Positions 21,537 through 32,587 are shown, counted from the stretch's first letter. The stretch: DNA of 64,000 nt from Symbiodinium natans (GCA_905221605.1 CAJNDS010000153.1:1-64000); one strand, 5' to 3'. Translations and numbers: made by a program. Notes: generated from the sequence alone by a model not told the origin.

Positions 21537-21587
21537 CCCCAGGCAGCCATCGACCTGATCAAGGGGATCCCAAAAGCCGCTGCGCAG
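21537..21587 (+). CDS. Exon of chorein-like gene
   Basis: 17 codons in phase 0, PQAAIDLIKGIPKAAAQ, with GC donor CAG before GCTTGG. The acceptor is GTCGCGCAG; an earlier AG at 21522 would prefix YVAQ. A helix after groove strands is typical of this protein class. It is bracketed by CCCTAAA (upstream) and TTTAGGG (from 21604). Confidence 0.5.
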
Positions 21588-21603
21588 GCTTGGCGAAGTA
21601 ATT

Positions 21604-21707
21604 GGTTTGGGGTTTGGGGTTTGGGGTTTAGGGTTTAGGGTCTAGGGTTTGGGGTTTATAAGGGTTTAGGGTTTAGGGTTTAGGGTTTAGGGTTTAGGGT
21701 TTGGGGC
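21604..21707. repeat. Telomere-like array, TTTAGGG orientation
   Basis: Begins with TTTGGGG variants, then TTTAGGG; starts 17 bp after the exon ending at 21587. Confidence 0.9.
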
Positions 21708-22568
21708 CCAAGGTTCCAGGCCAGGTTTGAGAGCCTTGAGGCCTTGCAGCTTTTAAGGCCTCATTTCACTGCGAAAGCTACATGCACTTCTAGCTTGCAC
21801 AAGGGTTGAGGCAGTTGAAGCCTGGCAAGAATTGGTGACTTAGAGGTTCTGAAGAAGGTGCCGTGCTCTGTGACCCTCCCGAAACCAGAGATTCGAAATC
21901 TTTAGCCCTGGCTCCTACCAACGAGGCGCCAGCCGACGTGCCACAAGCAGTGCAGCCTGGCGTAAACTCAGAGCCTTGTTTTTTTCGAGTCTTCCCGAGC
22001 TGGGATTTGGGAGCACTCCAGGGTTCAAAGGGCCTTGAACACTTCAGGGGCCTTAAGAGGGGGTGGTTCTTCTTGACTTGCGGTCGGTTTGCGGCTCGTC
22101 TCGTGAGCTCCGGATTCCATGCTTTCTTGATCTCGGTCTCCCTTTGAATGCTCCGTTTGGCCCAGGGCCTCGTGGTCGACCCTGGCACCTGGGCGCGGGG
22201 GCGCCGAAGGCCGCAGAAATCATGCCTGAGACATCCTTAGCCACACGTCCACGAACATAAGCTTTCCCTGGGGTCAGGCTTGGCCTGGCGAGAGCAGCTG
22301 GTCAGCCGACGCCGCTCTGCGGAAAAAGAGACTGGATCATGGAGGGGAAGTTCGAAGTTTGGGCAATAGGTTCCGAGTGTCGAGGGCGGGGTCCCGAAAC
22401 CATTAAGTCCCTCTCAACCACCAGGCCCAAAGCCATTGACCAAGTAGCCCTGAGCTCTAATTAAGATGTACGTTGATGCACTCATATGCAGTGCCCCCGC
22501 ATGGCAGCTGGATGCGAACTCTAGACATTCGAAACCCCTATGAGCTCTGACCTCAGCGCTGAACCCAG

Positions 22569-22615
22569 GGCTAGTGACCTTGGTCACCCTGGAGCTCACA
22601 CTGACGCAGTGCGAG
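22569..22615 (+). CDS. Exon of chorein-like gene, beta-strand
   Basis: Acceptor CTGAACCCAG, two bases, then LVTLVTLELTLTQCE, donor GAG before GTGCGA. The strict alternation of hydrophobic residues is typical of the groove repeats in bridge-like lipid transfer proteins. An exon may be missing before it because phases do not join directly to 21587. Confidence 0.5.
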
Positions 22616-22765
22616 GTGCGATGCCAAAAGTCGTCTTTGGAAGTCGTCAACGGATCCGGTACTTCTGAGAATCGGACTGGGCACTTGAGTTTGAAGGTTC
22701 GCGATTCCGGGGCTTGGTGTCGCTGTAGGAGTCGGCCAGGCCTAAAGAGGATAGGTGTGAGGCAG

Positions 22766-22847
22766 TTGCAGTGGCTGCAGGCAACGCTGATCCCGGAAGG
22801 CTCGGCCAGCGCTTTGCAGTTAAAGGCGCGGGGTCTGCATGTGTTCG
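22766..22847 (+). CDS. Exon of chorein-like gene, beta-strands
   Basis: Acceptor GTGAGGCAG, then LQWLQATLIPEGSASALQL followed by KARGLHVFG, donor before GTAGTC. Two strands with a turn, again groove-like. Start is phase 0 after 22615; end is phase 1. Confidence 0.5.
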
Positions 22848-23005
22848 GTAGTCAGCAGGTAGAGATGTTTCCAATGATTCATGGCTCGACTGGAACGGTT
22901 TCGTTCCCCAAGCCGTGTCAACACTAAGGGCTTCCAACGTTAGGCGCGTAAGGGCGGGACCAGGGTTTTTCTCGAGGCCTGACACATTTGGCATTTTGGT
23001 CGCTT

Positions 23006-23047
23006 GGGGTTTAGGGTTTAGGGTTTAGGGTTTAGGGTTTAGGGTTT
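23006..23047. repeat. Telomere-like array, TTTAGGG orientation
   Basis: About six units downstream of the exon at 22766-22847. Confidence 0.9.
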
Positions 23048-23202
23048 GGTCGTGGGGTCCTCAAGAACTCTCGAGCAGCACTTTCTTTCGGCTCCGAACA
23101 TTTTCGTGAGCGGGAGCTCCGGGAGGTCGTGCGCGTAGTGCGTGCTGCGTCTTGCGTTTCTAGTCGTTTGTGCAACAAAAATACTACTAATGATAAATCA
23201 GA

Positions 23203-23255
23203 ATAAAAATGATAATAATGATAATAATAATACTACTAATAATAATAAAAACTAT
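23203..23255. repeat. (AAT)-rich microsatellite
   Basis: Irregular AATAATG and AAT repeats. Confidence 0.8.
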
Positions 23256-23269
23256 CAGCAATCATCAAG

Positions 23270-23309
23270 TTTGGAGCCCGTGGAGTTCCGGACATCCTCA
23301 GTTTCGCAT
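23270..23309 (+). CDS. Exon candidate of chorein-like gene
   Basis: After ATCATCAAG one frame reads LEPVEFRTSSVSH to a donor CAT before GTAGCC; another reads FGARGVPDILSFA. Short and unproven, but in the expected position between stronger exons. Confidence 0.3.
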
Positions 23310-23571
23310 GTAGCCCAGAAGTCCAAAAGTGACGGGTACAGGGGACCCGCTCTTGGAGCACACGTTTTGAGGGTGGCTCTTGGAGTGAGTCTTCGACTGG
23401 TCCGGAGAGCTCTTGGCCGGGTCTTGAAGTGCTTTTACAGTGGGCTTGTAGTGGTCATCTTGGACTTGGAGGGTCGTACACTGTTTGGGGTCTACGCCGG
23501 CAAACGCTGGCCAATTGCTTTAGACGTCGAATGACCTCGATCCCAACAGCCCCAAGCCCGTTCATTGCCAG

Positions 23572-23624
23572 GCGGAGGACTTTCTCTTCACCCTGGACCT
23601 CCTGAACTCGCTGGATGCTTTCCG
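23572..23624 (+). CDS. Exon of chorein-like gene
   Basis: Acceptor TTCATTGCCAG, then AEDFLFTLDLLNSLDAFR, donor CCG before GTCAAG, phase 2. A strand followed by a helix (LDLLNSLDAF), as in the linker positions of VPS13-like repeats. Very protein-like. Confidence 0.55.
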
Positions 23625-24581
23625 GTCAAGGGCTTAGAGTTAGAGGATCGAGGATCACAGGCCAAGAAAGCTAGCAGTGCTGAACGCTCAGAGCTGGTTG
23701 TTATTTCGTCTTTGACGTCTTCCTATGCTTGGGTTAAGGCAGGTTGTGGAGGGAGCTCACGGCTGGGACCTCTATTTCGGCATTGAGGTTGAGAGCATGT
23801 CTCGCAAGCTTTGTCCTGACCGTCACCAGAGTTCAGAATTGAGTCTCGGAATCCGCCGGCGACTGTAAGAATGCACGCTCGTTCAAGACCATGCTATGCA
23901 AATTATGCAACTAGATCTTGTGCTCCAGATGTGCAGCCTGCATGTCACAGCCCTCTCGATGTACACCTTTGGGAGTGTGGAGTGCTCGCCTCGACATCCA
24001 AACCCGCACGTCCACAGCTTGCCCCTAAAGCCCATCCTAAGCAAGCCAACTTCGTAACTCCCTGACCCAGCCGCTAGCCCACACTCCCCCTTCAACGAAA
24101 GGGATGGGCCCAAAGACCATCTCCAATCCTCAGGCTGCGCTGCCTGGATGAGCTCAGTCTGCGAGATGCAGAGATTGGAGGACGCTTCTGGGCTCTACAT
24201 TGTAGCCCCAAGGTCTCGCGAATGGGAGCGAGTTGGCGAGAAGGAACCCAATAGGATAGAAGGCTTCTGAACGTAGCTGAGATTTTGTGTGTGTTTGTTG
24301 CGTGATGGTTGTAGGATATTGTAGGCTTCTGTTGTTTGTTTTCGGCCTTGCCGTCTTGGAGCCTAAAAGCCAGGAGATTGTCAGACTGTTGTATGCTGAA
24401 TTCGAGCCCCTTGAATTGCGCAAATGCAAGCAAGCGGACCTGGCCGATGTCCCGAAAACTCGACCTCGAAGTCTGCGTAAACGATTCAGGTGACAGCTTA
24501 CAGCTCACAAACAGCTGTTCCGATGGCAGTTGCGAGTCCGCCGTCCCAGCCTAGAGTGACAGAAATGTGCGCACACTCACA

Positions 24582-24629
24582 CCCCTAAACCCTGAACCCA
24601 AAACCCTAAACCCTAAACCCTAAACCCTA
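24582..24629. repeat. Telomere-like array, CCCTAAA orientation
   Basis: About six units just upstream of the exon at 24641. Confidence 0.85.
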
Positions 24630-24640
24630 CGTTTACCCAG

Positions 24641-24693
24641 GCGACTCCAAGCAAGTTTGCCTCCAGCGCCAGTTCGGCATCACGCTCGGCAAG
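24641..24693 (+). CDS. Exon of chorein-like gene
   Basis: Acceptor GTTTACCCAG; donor AAG before GTGGCA. Phase from the previous exon gives RLQASLPPAPVRHHARQ, which then joins in phase to the exon at 26412. Another frame (DSKQVCLQRQFGITLGK) is also open, so the reading is not certain. It is bracketed by CCCTAAA and TTTAGGG arrays. Confidence 0.45.
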
Positions 24694-24728
24694 GTGGCAG
24701 CGACCTGGGGTGGCACACAAGAAGGCTG

Positions 24729-24830
24729 GGTTTAGGGCTTAGGGTTTAGGGTTTAGGGTTCAGGGTTTAGGGTTTAGGGTTTAGGGTTTAGGGTTTAGAG
24801 TTCAGGGTTTAGGGTTTAGGGTTTAGGATT
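24729..24830. repeat. Telomere-like array, TTTAGGG orientation
   Basis: About 14 units with a few TTCAGGG and TTTAGAG variants, 36 bp after the exon donor at 24693. Confidence 0.9.
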
Positions 24831-24971
24831 CGTCGCAGTGTCAAGGCTTGAAGCCTGGTGGATGTGGATAATGTTAACCTAGTATTACTAAAGCCCCTAA
24901 TATTAAAGTACGCCAGGTGTCCCGGCCGCAATAATAAAGCCCTGGAAATAAAGTACGCCAGTCGGGGCATG

Positions 24972-26040
24972 GTTCCTGGAAATTCCTGCCTGAAAAAAAA
25001 CTTCAAATGATCGCTTCATGGTTTCATTAGGTTTAGGGTTCATGCCTTAGGTTTACTTGGGTTTTGTGGAGTCTTGTTGAATTAGGGTTTAGGGTTTAGG
25101 GTTTAGGGTTTAGGGTTAGGGTTAGGGTTTAGGGATAAGGGTATGGCCTGGTCTCTAAATCCGGGGGCCCCTGCAATTAAAGTCTTAGGGTTTAGGGTTT
25201 TGGGTCTGGGGTTTAATTAGGGTTAAGGGTTTAGGGTTTAGGATTTAATTAGGAAAACATGAAGCGATCAGATTTCGAAGAGAAACCTGAAAACCAAACT
25301 CCTCAGAAACTTGCTGATTTTTATTTGAGAGCCTTACTAAAGGATTGAAAAAATCTTTCTGGCAAAGGGGGTAGCTTTGGAGGCCGGTGCCCTGGAAATA
25401 ATCCTGAAAGATTTGCCCCTCCGAATAAAGTTCCTGGAGATTCTTGCCTGAAAAAATCTTCAAATGATCGTTTCATGGTTTCATTCGGTTTAGGGTTCAT
25501 GCCTTAGGTTTACTTGGGTTTTGTGGAGTCTTGTTGAACTAGGGTTAAGGGTTTAGGGTTTAGGGTTAGGGTTTAGGGATAAGGGTATGGCCTGGTCTCT
25601 AAATCCGGGGGCCCCTGCAATTAAAGTCTTACGGTTTAGGGTTTTGGGTCTGGGGTTTAATTAGGGTTAAGGGTTTAGGGTTTAGGATTTAATTAGGAAA
25701 ACATGAAGCGATCAGATTTCGAAGAGAAACCTGAAAACCAAACTCCTCAGAAACTTGCTGATTTTATTTGAGAGCCTTACTAAAGGATTGAAAAAATCTT
25801 TCTGGCAAAGGGGGTAGCTTTGGAGGCCGGTGCCCTGGAAATAATCCTGAAAGATTTGCCCCTCCGAATAAAGTTCCTGGAAATTCCTGCCTGAAAAAAA
25901 TCTTCAAATGATCGCTTCATGGTTTCATTAGGTTTAGGGTTCATGCCTTAGGTTTACTTGGGTTTTGTGGAGTCTTATTGAATTAGGGTTAAGGGTTTAG
26001 GGTTTAGGGTTTAGGGTTAGGGTTAGGGTTAGGGTTTAGG
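24972..26040. repeat. Tandem repeat of 458 and 443 bp units plus a partial third
   Basis: GTTCCTGGAAATTCCTGCC (or GAGATTCTTGCC) marks starts at 24972, 25430 and 25873. Units are nearly identical over long stretches but differ in the number of internal TTTAGGG/TTAGGG units (25083-25133, 25545-25590, 25986-26040). Each holds a possible MITE-like pair: TGATCGCTTCATGGTTTC against GAAAACATGAAGCGATCA. Confidence 0.85.
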
Positions 26041-26045
26041 GATCT

Positions 26046-26130
26046 GATCCTCTCTAATTCTCTCTAAGGAAAGGAATCCTGAGTGATTCTCTCTGATCCT
26101 CTCTAATTCTCTCTAAGGAAAGGAATCCTT
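26046..26130. repeat. 49-bp tandem repeat, about two copies
   Basis: GATCCTCTCTAATTCTCTCT followed by AAGGAAAGGAATCC starts at 26046 and 26095. Confidence 0.85.
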
Positions 26131-26411
26131 ATTCAAAGGGGCCCCCCACTCTATTTGGGGGGGTTTGATTGAAGGGGGGGGGAGGGGGGGGGGTTTATTA
26201 TTACTAGGTCAACATTAGGTCGGATCTTCAGGTTGTGAGGATTGCCACGGAAGCTAGACCCATGGAACCCAAAAACAGCCCCCAAGCCAGAACAGCCTAG
26301 TCTCTTATACCCTGTATGTGGCGTCCTCACTCCAAAACTTCTTCTTCTCTTATATCCTGAAGCCGTCACGAAGGCCCCCGACGCCCCTGCGCCCTTTTTT
26401 GGGCCCTGCAG

Positions 26412-26545
26412 GCCCAGACCGCCGCGAGAGCCGGCTCCTGGCCTTGGGCCCAGCTGGCGCTGCTGGAGCTGCCGTGACCTTTCGGTGGAAGGATCTGAGG
26501 GAGAGGGCCGAAACAGCCGGAAAGCTGCCTTTGGGTCACAGACAT
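26412..26545 (+). CDS. Exon of chorein-like gene, longest single exon
   Basis: 134 nt. After acceptor GGGCCCTGCAG two bases complete the previous codon, then PDRRESRLLALGPAGAAGAA and VTFRWKDLRERAETAGKLPL follow, with donor CAT before GTAGGT. The Ala/Gly stretch looks like a disordered linker, followed by a charged helix. Phase agrees with the exon at 24641. Confidence 0.5.
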
Positions 26546-27021
26546 GTAGGTTCGGGGTTTACGTGTAGGCTCATCGCGTTTAGGGTCCCCTCTTGTGCAA
26601 CATGTAGGACAGACATCATTTAGAGGGAGCGGATGCATGGAATTGGAGAATGGGGTCTGTGAGCATGAAGCTTTCAGACTTGGCATTGGGGACCCTTCGA
26701 CGCATTTTCATTTGGGTGGACTCGTTGCGCGGCTTTCGTATGTTGAGGTTTCGGGACTCGGGATTTTGCCTTTAGCGATTGTAGCACTCGAATATCATGA
26801 ACAGGGAGGACACCAACCCCAACAAGGCCCCTAACAAGGCTCATTGTTCTCTGAAAGACCGTGGCAGCCCATCCGAATCCGAAAATCACCGACAATACCC
26901 CGTTTCCGGCTTCGGAAGGACGTGCCGGCTCTAGGTGCTGCGGATGGTAGCAGGCAGCCTGTGGAGGGTCTCCTGGCTCTAATGGAGGTGTTCAGGGTTC
27001 AGGCTTATACAAATTAGGAAG

Positions 27022-27090
27022 CAGGTTTAGGGTTTAGGGTTTAGGGTTTAGGGTTGACGGTTCAGGGTTTAGGGTTTTGGGTTTTGGGAA
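27022..27090. repeat. Telomere-like array, TTTAGGG orientation, degenerate
   Basis: About six TTTAGGG units, then TTTTGGG variants. Confidence 0.85.
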
Positions 27091-27545
27091 AAGAGGGTCT
27101 TAGGGTCATCTGCTTCGTTGTCTTACAGGTCTTGGCCTGAATAAGAAGAACAGCGCACTTCGGTATCCTTCGGGGGGCTGAATCAGAGCCCAAGGGCCCC
27201 ACAGCAAGCAACTTACAATCTTTTGCACAGGTTACTGCGCCGGGCTTGGGAACCCCAGCCCGAAAGGTAGAAGAAACAAATTTAAACAACCCGCGCCACT
27301 GTGAAGTTATCGGTTTAACGCCCTTTAAGATTCGCGTGTGCTTCTGGGCATCCGGCATGAGTGAGCTAAACAACTACCCTGTGTGCCCTTTGCTGCTGAT
27401 CGGCATGAAGCGGCACTTCTCTCACAACGAGCATCCACTCAAACATCCCAAGCGCAGCAAGCCCTTGTGTTGCATACTGAACCTAGGCGAGCCCAAGCGA
27501 TCCTAAGCTGCCCTCTAATAGGTATACTGACTACACGAAGCCCCA

Positions 27546-27642
27546 CCCTAAACCCTAAACCCTAAACCCTAAACCCTAACCCTAAACCCTAAACCCCAAA
27601 CCCCAAACCCCAAACCCCAAACCCTAAACCCTAAACCCTTAA
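27546..27642. repeat. Telomere-like array, CCCTAAA orientation
   Basis: About 13 units including four CCCCAAA variants; precedes the exon at 27681. Confidence 0.9.
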
Positions 27643-27680
27643 CCCAATGATCAAAATCGGATCACAGAAAGACGGCTAAG

Positions 27681-27754
27681 GCTGCCTCCACGCTGTGCAG
27701 CTGCTCCTCGATGTCCACGCGCTCACAGCCCTGGTCGACACGGCGGTCTTCTCA
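27681..27754 (+). CDS. Exon of chorein-like gene, hydrophobic helix
   Basis: After GACGGCTAAG two bases, then CLHAVQLLLDVHALTALVDT and AVFS, donor TCA before GTTTTTT. The amphipathic helical pattern suits an alpha-helical element capping groove strands. An earlier AG (27667) is excluded in this frame by TAA. Confidence 0.45.
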
Positions 27755-27957
27755 GTTTTTTGGGGGGATCTGCTTGTTTAGGGCTTAAACTCTGGCTGGA
27801 CTTCGTAGGGCTTTTGGAGATTCCTAAAATCTCTGGCTATGCTATGCCGGAGAGAGAGGGGGTTCTTTCGGCTGTGGAGCCTAGCTCAGGGATCTAAACC
27901 CTGAACTCTAAGCTTCAAGTAGCATGAGCAGGTGTTTACAACCGTGCTTGGATAGAC

Positions 27958-28020
27958 TGCGCGCGCATGTGGCGCCGTGCGGGGGCGCACGCGCGTGCAC
28001 GCGCGCGCGCGCGTGTGCAA
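27958..28020. other. Alternating purine-pyrimidine tract (potential Z-DNA)
   Basis: GCGCGCGCATG is followed by CACGCGCGTGCACGCGCGCG and more CG/TG steps, an almost unbroken alternating tract of about 60 bp. Confidence 0.6.
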
Positions 28021-28807
28021 AACGCCTGTCGGAGGCTTCCTGGAGCTCTGGGCGCCGAAACTCGCTCTTTTGTACTACAATTTAGTACCCGAAAACGGGT
28101 CTCAGGCTTCACGGAGGGGCGTGTTCGCATACTGATTTTGTACTACAAAGAACGTCGTTGAGCTCCGGAGGCCCTGAAGAGGCGTTTAATTTACGCGCAC
28201 TTGATCTGTATACGAAAAATTCAGTTTCCGAAAAACTCAGTTTCCCGAGGCCTCCGAGTGTAATGTTACTACAAAAAACGAGTTTCCAGGCCCAGAGTCG
28301 CGAGCCCCTTCTAGAGGAGCCGACGCCTCAGCCACAGCGAGGTTTTCCAGGGTGTTGAGCCCCGCATGTAAAGCAACAGCCAGCCCCCACTTCTTGGCAT
28401 GCTCTGAGCCGGAAAGCTGGCTTTCCCGACACCCCGCCCATCTCGAGGTCGAGAAGGGGGTCCAAAACCTCGGCCACAGCGAGGCTTTTCGAGTGTTCAA
28501 CCCCCGCGCACAAAAACCTGCTCAAAGGTTAAGCAAACCTCGACTTCCCGTGACAGGTCGTCGGACGACTCTCATTCATTGCACGTGTCAGATGTCGTAC
28601 ATGTCACGTGACGAGTTGCGTGTGTTCGTAGATGTTCGTTTTCGTGCACATGTTGGCTGGCGCGGGCCACGGGCGGACGGACAGACGGGCGGGGTGGGGG
28701 CAGGCAAGAAGAGCAAGAAGTCCTCATAATGATGTGGGGAAAAAAGTTTGTCCCAAGCCCTGGACTTCTGAGTGCTGAGGTCAAAAACATCGTCCTGCCG
28801 TTTGCAG

Positions 28808-28894
28808 AGATTCTGGAACCCCCGCCGTTTGCCACCAGCTGGTGTCGGGTGCGACTCCACGACCTGACCGTGGACCTGCCCGCCATGGAGGCCA
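28808..28894 (+). CDS. Exon of chorein-like gene
   Basis: Acceptor CGTTTGCAG, then ILEPPPFATSWCRVRLHDL and TVDLPAMEA. Ending at GCCA before GTGGTT gives phase 1, matching the next exon; the frame also runs on to a GTGGGT donor at 28908 (adding SGCER). Strand content (CRVRLHDLTVDL) is groove-like. Confidence 0.55.
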
Positions 28895-29180
28895 GTGGTT
28901 GCGAGAGGTGGGTTTAGGATGTTCGGGGTACCTTATTGGGGTCCTTATTGATAAGGGGATCCTTTACTATTTGGTGGTCTGTATTAGGGGCGAGAGGTAG
29001 AGTCATGTAGAGTCCGGCTAGGGCGGTGGGCTGAAGTTGACTAGATTGTGCTCTTCGAAGTCCATGGAGCTTTGCAGGCTGTACGTCTTAAGGAGCTTTT
29101 CTTCAGTGGCGCGTCACAACCGCTTCAGAGGCTAGCAGCCTTTGCTGGTGCGCAGTCCCTTGTTCTGGCTTGCAGCCACT

Positions 29181-29226
29181 CCTAAACCCTAAGCCCGAAA
29201 CCCTAAACCCTAAATCCGAAACCCTA
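29181..29226. repeat. Short telomere-like array, CCCTAAA orientation
   Basis: About six degenerate units before the exon at 29241. Confidence 0.8.
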
Positions 29227-29240
29227 TAAACTCATTGCAG

Positions 29241-29305
29241 TCATCTGGACAGGGCTTTCCCTTTCCCCTGAAGCTGAAGATGCCATCGCTGCTGCCACTG
29301 GGCCG
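29241..29305 (+). CDS. Exon of chorein-like gene
   Basis: Acceptor CTCATTGCAG, two bases, then IWTGLSLSPEAEDAIAAATG, donor CCG before GTCATG. It joins in phase to the shorter form of the previous exon. Confidence 0.5.
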
Positions 29306-29865
29306 GTCATGGGGAGATCATAGGCTTTGAAACCACCAATCACCACTCACCACCATGTTTGTGTTGGCTTCGACTCATGAAAGAAACACAATTCCGCGCC
29401 CGAACACCATCATGCGAACCAGGTGTTTTTTCAGCCGTGCAAGCTGGCTTCAAAGCATGCGAATCTTTCCGAAACCCATCATGCGAGCATTGCGTTGGCA
29501 GATGGGGGGAACCCACCCCCAACCCACCCGCTTATGAAAATAAAGGTTTGCCCATGGCTTCTTATTAAAGCATAGAGAAATGAGAGGTTTGTTTTCCCAA
29601 TGAGGTGGTTGTCTTATGGCAATATGGAGAAAATAGAGGTTTTCCGATTACAATATGGAGAAAGTAGAGGTTGTCCTATGGAAATAAAGAGACCCCTCAC
29701 CCCTCCCACCGCCAAAACACAAGGACAACAACACAGATATTTTCCACCCCAGATCAACAACAAACAACCAACACACGCAGCAGCCAAACAACAAGCAACC
29801 ACCAGTAGGAGTTATCATCCAGACACATTGGTTCATGTTTGCGTTTCTTGTCGTGTTGGCCGTAT

Positions 29866-29895
29866 TGCTTTGTGTGTGTGTGTGTGTGTGTGTGT
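29866..29895. repeat. (GT)n microsatellite
   Basis: A GT run of about 26 bp. Confidence 0.95.
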
Positions 29896-30492
29896 GAGCT
29901 GTTGTTTCTTTAGCTAGCAAACAACGCATGAAAGACAAACCGGCAATTCACGCCACACAACAAACAGCAAACAATATGCATACGACACAAGTCCACGCAA
30001 CAAGCAACCAGCAGCAAGCAGGAGGAACCAGCTGCAGCGCTCTTCATATTTGGAGCAAGTGTTCTTGTATCGGTGCTGGTGAGCGTCTCTCTCTCTCTCT
30101 CTGTTGTTTGCTTCGTGCAAGTGCCTTTGTTGATAAGGTTTGCTCTTCCATGTTTGATATAGTTTTTTCTAGACTCGCACGAGATGTCGACTGGCCCAAC
30201 CTTAAGCATCCTGAATCACACCAGATGCTAACTAGCATCACTAGCTGCTGACTAACCTTCTAGGCTTTACCCGGGATTTCCGGTTGAATTCAGAGTATGA
30301 GGCACCTGTGGCACCATGGTGGCAAGTCAAGAAGGCTCCAATAACCCATGTGGCTTATCAAGCTCCAACAAACCTCTAAGGCCCTGAATGGCTCCTAAAC
30401 ACCTCTTAACCGCAACTTCTGAACCTCCTAAAACAGTCGGGTTTCGGGTTTAGGGCTGAGGTTTAGCTTGAGAAAGCCGAACAGCTGCCCAG

Positions 30493-30563
30493 GCTCACAA
30501 GCCTCCCCGGCTTGGGGGAGCTCTTTACCGCCCTGGAGAGTCTACCCTCCAGGCCCTTGAAGA
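30493..30563 (+). CDS. Exon candidate of chorein-like gene
   Basis: Acceptor CAGCTGCCCAG and consensus-like donor GTAAGG. One frame reads LTSLPGLGELFTALESLPS (helical); another reads AHKPPRLGGALYRPGESTLQ. The first looks more protein-like but needs an extra base from an exon not found. A TTTAGGG array begins three bases after the donor. Confidence 0.4.
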
Positions 30564-30566
30564 GTA

Positions 30567-30706
30567 AGGGTTTAGGGTCTAGGGTTAGGGTTTGGTTGAG
30601 GGTTTAGGGTTTAGGTTTGGGGTTTAGGGTTTAGGGTTTAGGGTTTAGGGTTTAGGGTTTAGGGTTTAGGGTTTAGGGTTTAGGGTGTCTGGTTTAGGGT
30701 TTCGGG
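30567..30706. repeat. Telomere-like array, TTTAGGG orientation
   Basis: About 17 units, with degenerate ends. Confidence 0.9.
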
Positions 30707-31214
30707 CCTGAGCTCAAAAGCATCCTTGTGCCTTCAACATCCCTACTTGGGTGGAGGGGCGTTGCAACACGATGCAGCACAGTCTGAAAGCTTGATCTTT
30801 TTATGGCATCTGCTTGCGACCCTGGTGGCCACCCGAAGATGCCGCAGGCCCCAGAAATTCCAAAGCCCTGGAGCCTTCAACATCCAAGACTTGCCTCCAA
30901 GAAAGAGGCATACTTGGATGGGCCGCCGCCACCCTGGGAGAGGAGAGCGAGGACTCTTTCTGCTATGGGGTCCGGCCCACCCCCCCCAGCCCCCAACCCC
31001 CCCTGCGGGGTTTAGGAATTCAGAGTTCTCGGGGTGGACTCTTCCGAGTTACGGGACCTCTATCCGTCTATCCTGGGTTCAAGTCTATGCCGCATTTTGC
31101 GGCTTAGGGGCTGGCACCTCTGATCCTCGCATCAGTCACATTGTAGGCAAAATTTGGGAGAAAAAAACCGCAGCTTAGGGCGAGGGCCTGGCTCACGAAA
31201 CGAGAGAAGTGGGA

Positions 31215-31326
31215 GAATTCCAATTTACAATCCCTATTAAGGCGGCCTGTTAGTATCAGAGGGAACATCCAGCTAGTTTTTCTTATAATCCCTATGAAGG
31301 ACTGTTAGTCTAAGGGGGGAGCATCC
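31215..31326. mobile_element. Two head-to-tail right halves of family A element
   Basis: CCTGTTAGTATCAGAGGGAACATCC near 31244 and GGACTGTTAGTCTAAGGGGGGAGCATCC near 31299 are both right-end sequences, each preceded by AATCCCTAT. Confidence 0.45.
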
Positions 31327-31957
31327 CAAAGCGAGTTTCTCTGCTGCAGGAGATGGCTCCCAGGTGCAGCGCCAGCCTCAGTTGCTCCAGGGCACTCCAT
31401 GCCTTGCAAACTCGAGAGCCACTGAACATCACTGAACTATATAACCCTAAACCCTCTGGAGGGGGGCCCGGCAAGCCACGTAAGTACTGAGGCTTTTCTT
31501 CCCAACCCTTCCGGACCCGGAACTCCTTGTGCGTGGTTGTATCGTGGGGTCAACTTCCTAGAGAAGCTGATGTCGGCACAAAAGAGTTCAACCTAGCTCC
31601 GGGTCCTCAGCCCACTGTAGTTGCAGTGTGAGGGTCTGCTGGTAGGCTCGGCGATGCCGCCTCTGCACATGCTGGCGATTCAGAACCTTGCGCTTGCGGT
31701 CGGGATCTTGGCTTCGCACTTTGTGAGCGCATGCGGTGTGGGTGGTGTGTTCCATACCACTGCTTACAGCAAAGAAAGGCTGTAGGGGGGAGAAAAAAAG
31801 AGGCCAAATCGACTCTGCTAGTAAAATCTTGTGGTCCCAGAACAATCAGAATCTTGAGCCAGGATTTCGAGGTCGGAAGTGAGTTCTTTTCATAGCCGGG
31901 CCGAACGCCATTTTCTCTTAGAAGTGCTAGCTTCTGCGCAGCCGGGCCGATGAACCT

Positions 31958-32070
31958 ATTTTGGGGTCTACGAAAACAGGGGACCCCCAGTATTGATCCC
32001 CAAATAGTAGGATTGCCTGATAAGAAGGACCCCAGCAATTGTACCTCTAATTTCGGAAACCCCCATCTGG
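31958..32070. mobile_element. Family C MITE-like element
   Basis: TTTTGGGGTCTACGAAAACAGG to TTTCGGAAACCCCCAT, sharing CCCCAAATAGTAGGATT with the copy at 1640 (CCCCAAATCGTAGGATT). Confidence 0.4.
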
Positions 32071-32215
32071 GCTTCAGTTTTTTTTGTTGGGTGTGGCCTG
32101 CGCTGCTGGAGATCATTTGACATCCCAAATGCTCGGCACTTCGTAGGATTTGGGGAGGGGGAGGCTGACTGAGGGTGGGCTAGTTTGAGTCCCAAACCCT
32201 ACCTGGATGATCTCC

Positions 32216-32275
32216 TTACATATATATATATATATGATGTGTGTGTAGATAGACATATATATATATATAATTATT
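32216..32275. repeat. (TA)n microsatellites
   Basis: Two TA runs separated by a TGTG and AGATAGA spacer. Confidence 0.9.
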
Positions 32276-32363
32276 ATTCACCCTGAACGCCTTAAATCGT
32301 CTGAGCACCACGCAGGTGGACCGCTCACCTCACCTGTCAAAAGCCCTGTGACTGAAAAGGACC

Positions 32364-32458
32364 CTAAACCCTAAACCCTAAACCCTAAACCCTAAACCCT
32401 AAACCCTAAACCCTAAACCCTCAACCCTAAACCCTAAACCCTAAACCCTAAACCCTAA
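32364..32458. repeat. Telomere-like array, CCCTAAA orientation
   Basis: About 13 units upstream of the exon candidate at 32471. Confidence 0.9.
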
Positions 32459-32470
32459 TCCAGTCCCCAG

Positions 32471-32516
32471 AGGCCGAGACTTCGGCTCCGTGCGTTTCGG
32501 GCCGGGCCTGGCGCCG
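32471..32516 (+). CDS. Exon candidate of chorein-like gene
   Basis: Acceptor CAGTCCCCAG, one base, then GRDFGSVRFGPGLAP, donor CCG before GTGCGG. It is bracketed by CCCTAAA (upstream) and TTTAGGG (32588) arrays. Very GC-rich. Confidence 0.35.
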
Positions 32517-32587
32517 GTGCGGGGCGCGCAGCGCCCGGGAGCTTGGGCTGCCAGGCGCCTTCGGTGTCGGTCACTTCCCGTCCTTTG

